This document shows, in pieces, positions 62,154-64,000 of a stretch of DNA of 64,000 bases (positions are counted from its first letter, which is position 1; the number at the start of each line of letters is the position of its first letter). The notes beneath the pieces were generated by a model. The model saw only the letters and a program-made list of their open reading frames with translations. It was not told the origin of the DNA and made no database searches. Source of the DNA: Hoeflea_A sp963921345 (GTDB taxonomy: Bacteria; Pseudomonadota; Alphaproteobacteria; Rhizobiales; Rhizobiaceae); the NCBI GenBank assembly GCA_963921345.3, contig CAWUFE020000007.1, forward strand, positions 930,001-994,000, read 5' to 3'. Made by a program: the position numbers and the translations under genes.

Positions 62154-64000
<1,847 letters not shown>

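Overview
The window looks like part of an alphaproteobacterial chromosome, most likely Hyphomicrobiales (Rhizobiales). The evidence is the high GC content, the alphaproteobacterial gene order rlmB / tRNA-Tyr / tRNA-Gly / tuf / tRNA-Trp / secE / nusG / rplK / rplA / rplJ / rplL / rpoB at the right end (55.6-64 kb), and the character of the proteins. No species can be named from sequence alone.

From the left edge to about 42.1 kb the DNA is accessory and reads as an integrated, partly decayed island of phage or integrative-element origin. Its right end is marked by a tyrosine recombinase (40521-41861, minus) next to a displaced 3' piece of a tRNA-Thr(TGT) gene (42058-42106). The left end must lie outside the window. 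Inside are: a replication protein cut by the window edge; a possible superinfection-exclusion membrane protein; an IS481-family insertion sequence with clear ends (2089-3113); phage late-type genes (3.4-9 kb: two ejection-type virion proteins, one frameshifted, and an M15-like peptidase); a block of small regulatory and hypothetical genes (9-16.7 kb) including a Panacea-type toxin-antitoxin candidate and an XRE regulator; an unrecognised secreted coiled-coil gene set (17-20.5 kb) whose first reading frame is split by an in-frame amber codon; and a broken terminase large-subunit remnant (20.8-21.3 kb).

The most striking part is 21.5-39.3 kb: a compact type II secretion system (gspD, a short prepilin peptidase and gspG on the plus strand; gspL-M-C-K-E-F-H-I-J on the minus strand). 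Upstream of the minus-strand operon lies a divergent gene for a 2220-residue exported YD/RHS-repeat protein with an SpvB-like N-terminus, calcium-loop (FG-GAP-type) repeats, three DUF4214 repeats, an RHS core and an AT-rich C-terminal tip that looks like an ADP-ribosyltransferase-type toxin. A small gene overlapping its stop codon by four bases is the likely immunity gene. The layout suggests a polymorphic toxin exported by its own dedicated type II system.

Between 42.1 and 55.5 kb come a transposase remnant, a Tat-exported CAP-domain protein, a second copy of a 102-residue island gene with its upstream DNA conserved, a family 9 glycosyltransferase, a flavin oxidoreductase of the berberine-bridge type, and an acyl/amide-forming cluster (GNAT protein, frameshifted asparagine synthetase, acyl carrier protein, AMP-forming ligase, NAD-synthetase-like enzyme, polysaccharide deacetylase). 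From 55.6 kb onward the content is core translation and transcription genes, with rpoB cut by the right edge. Several genes carry single-base frameshifts or in-frame stops, so decay or sequencing error should be kept in mind.
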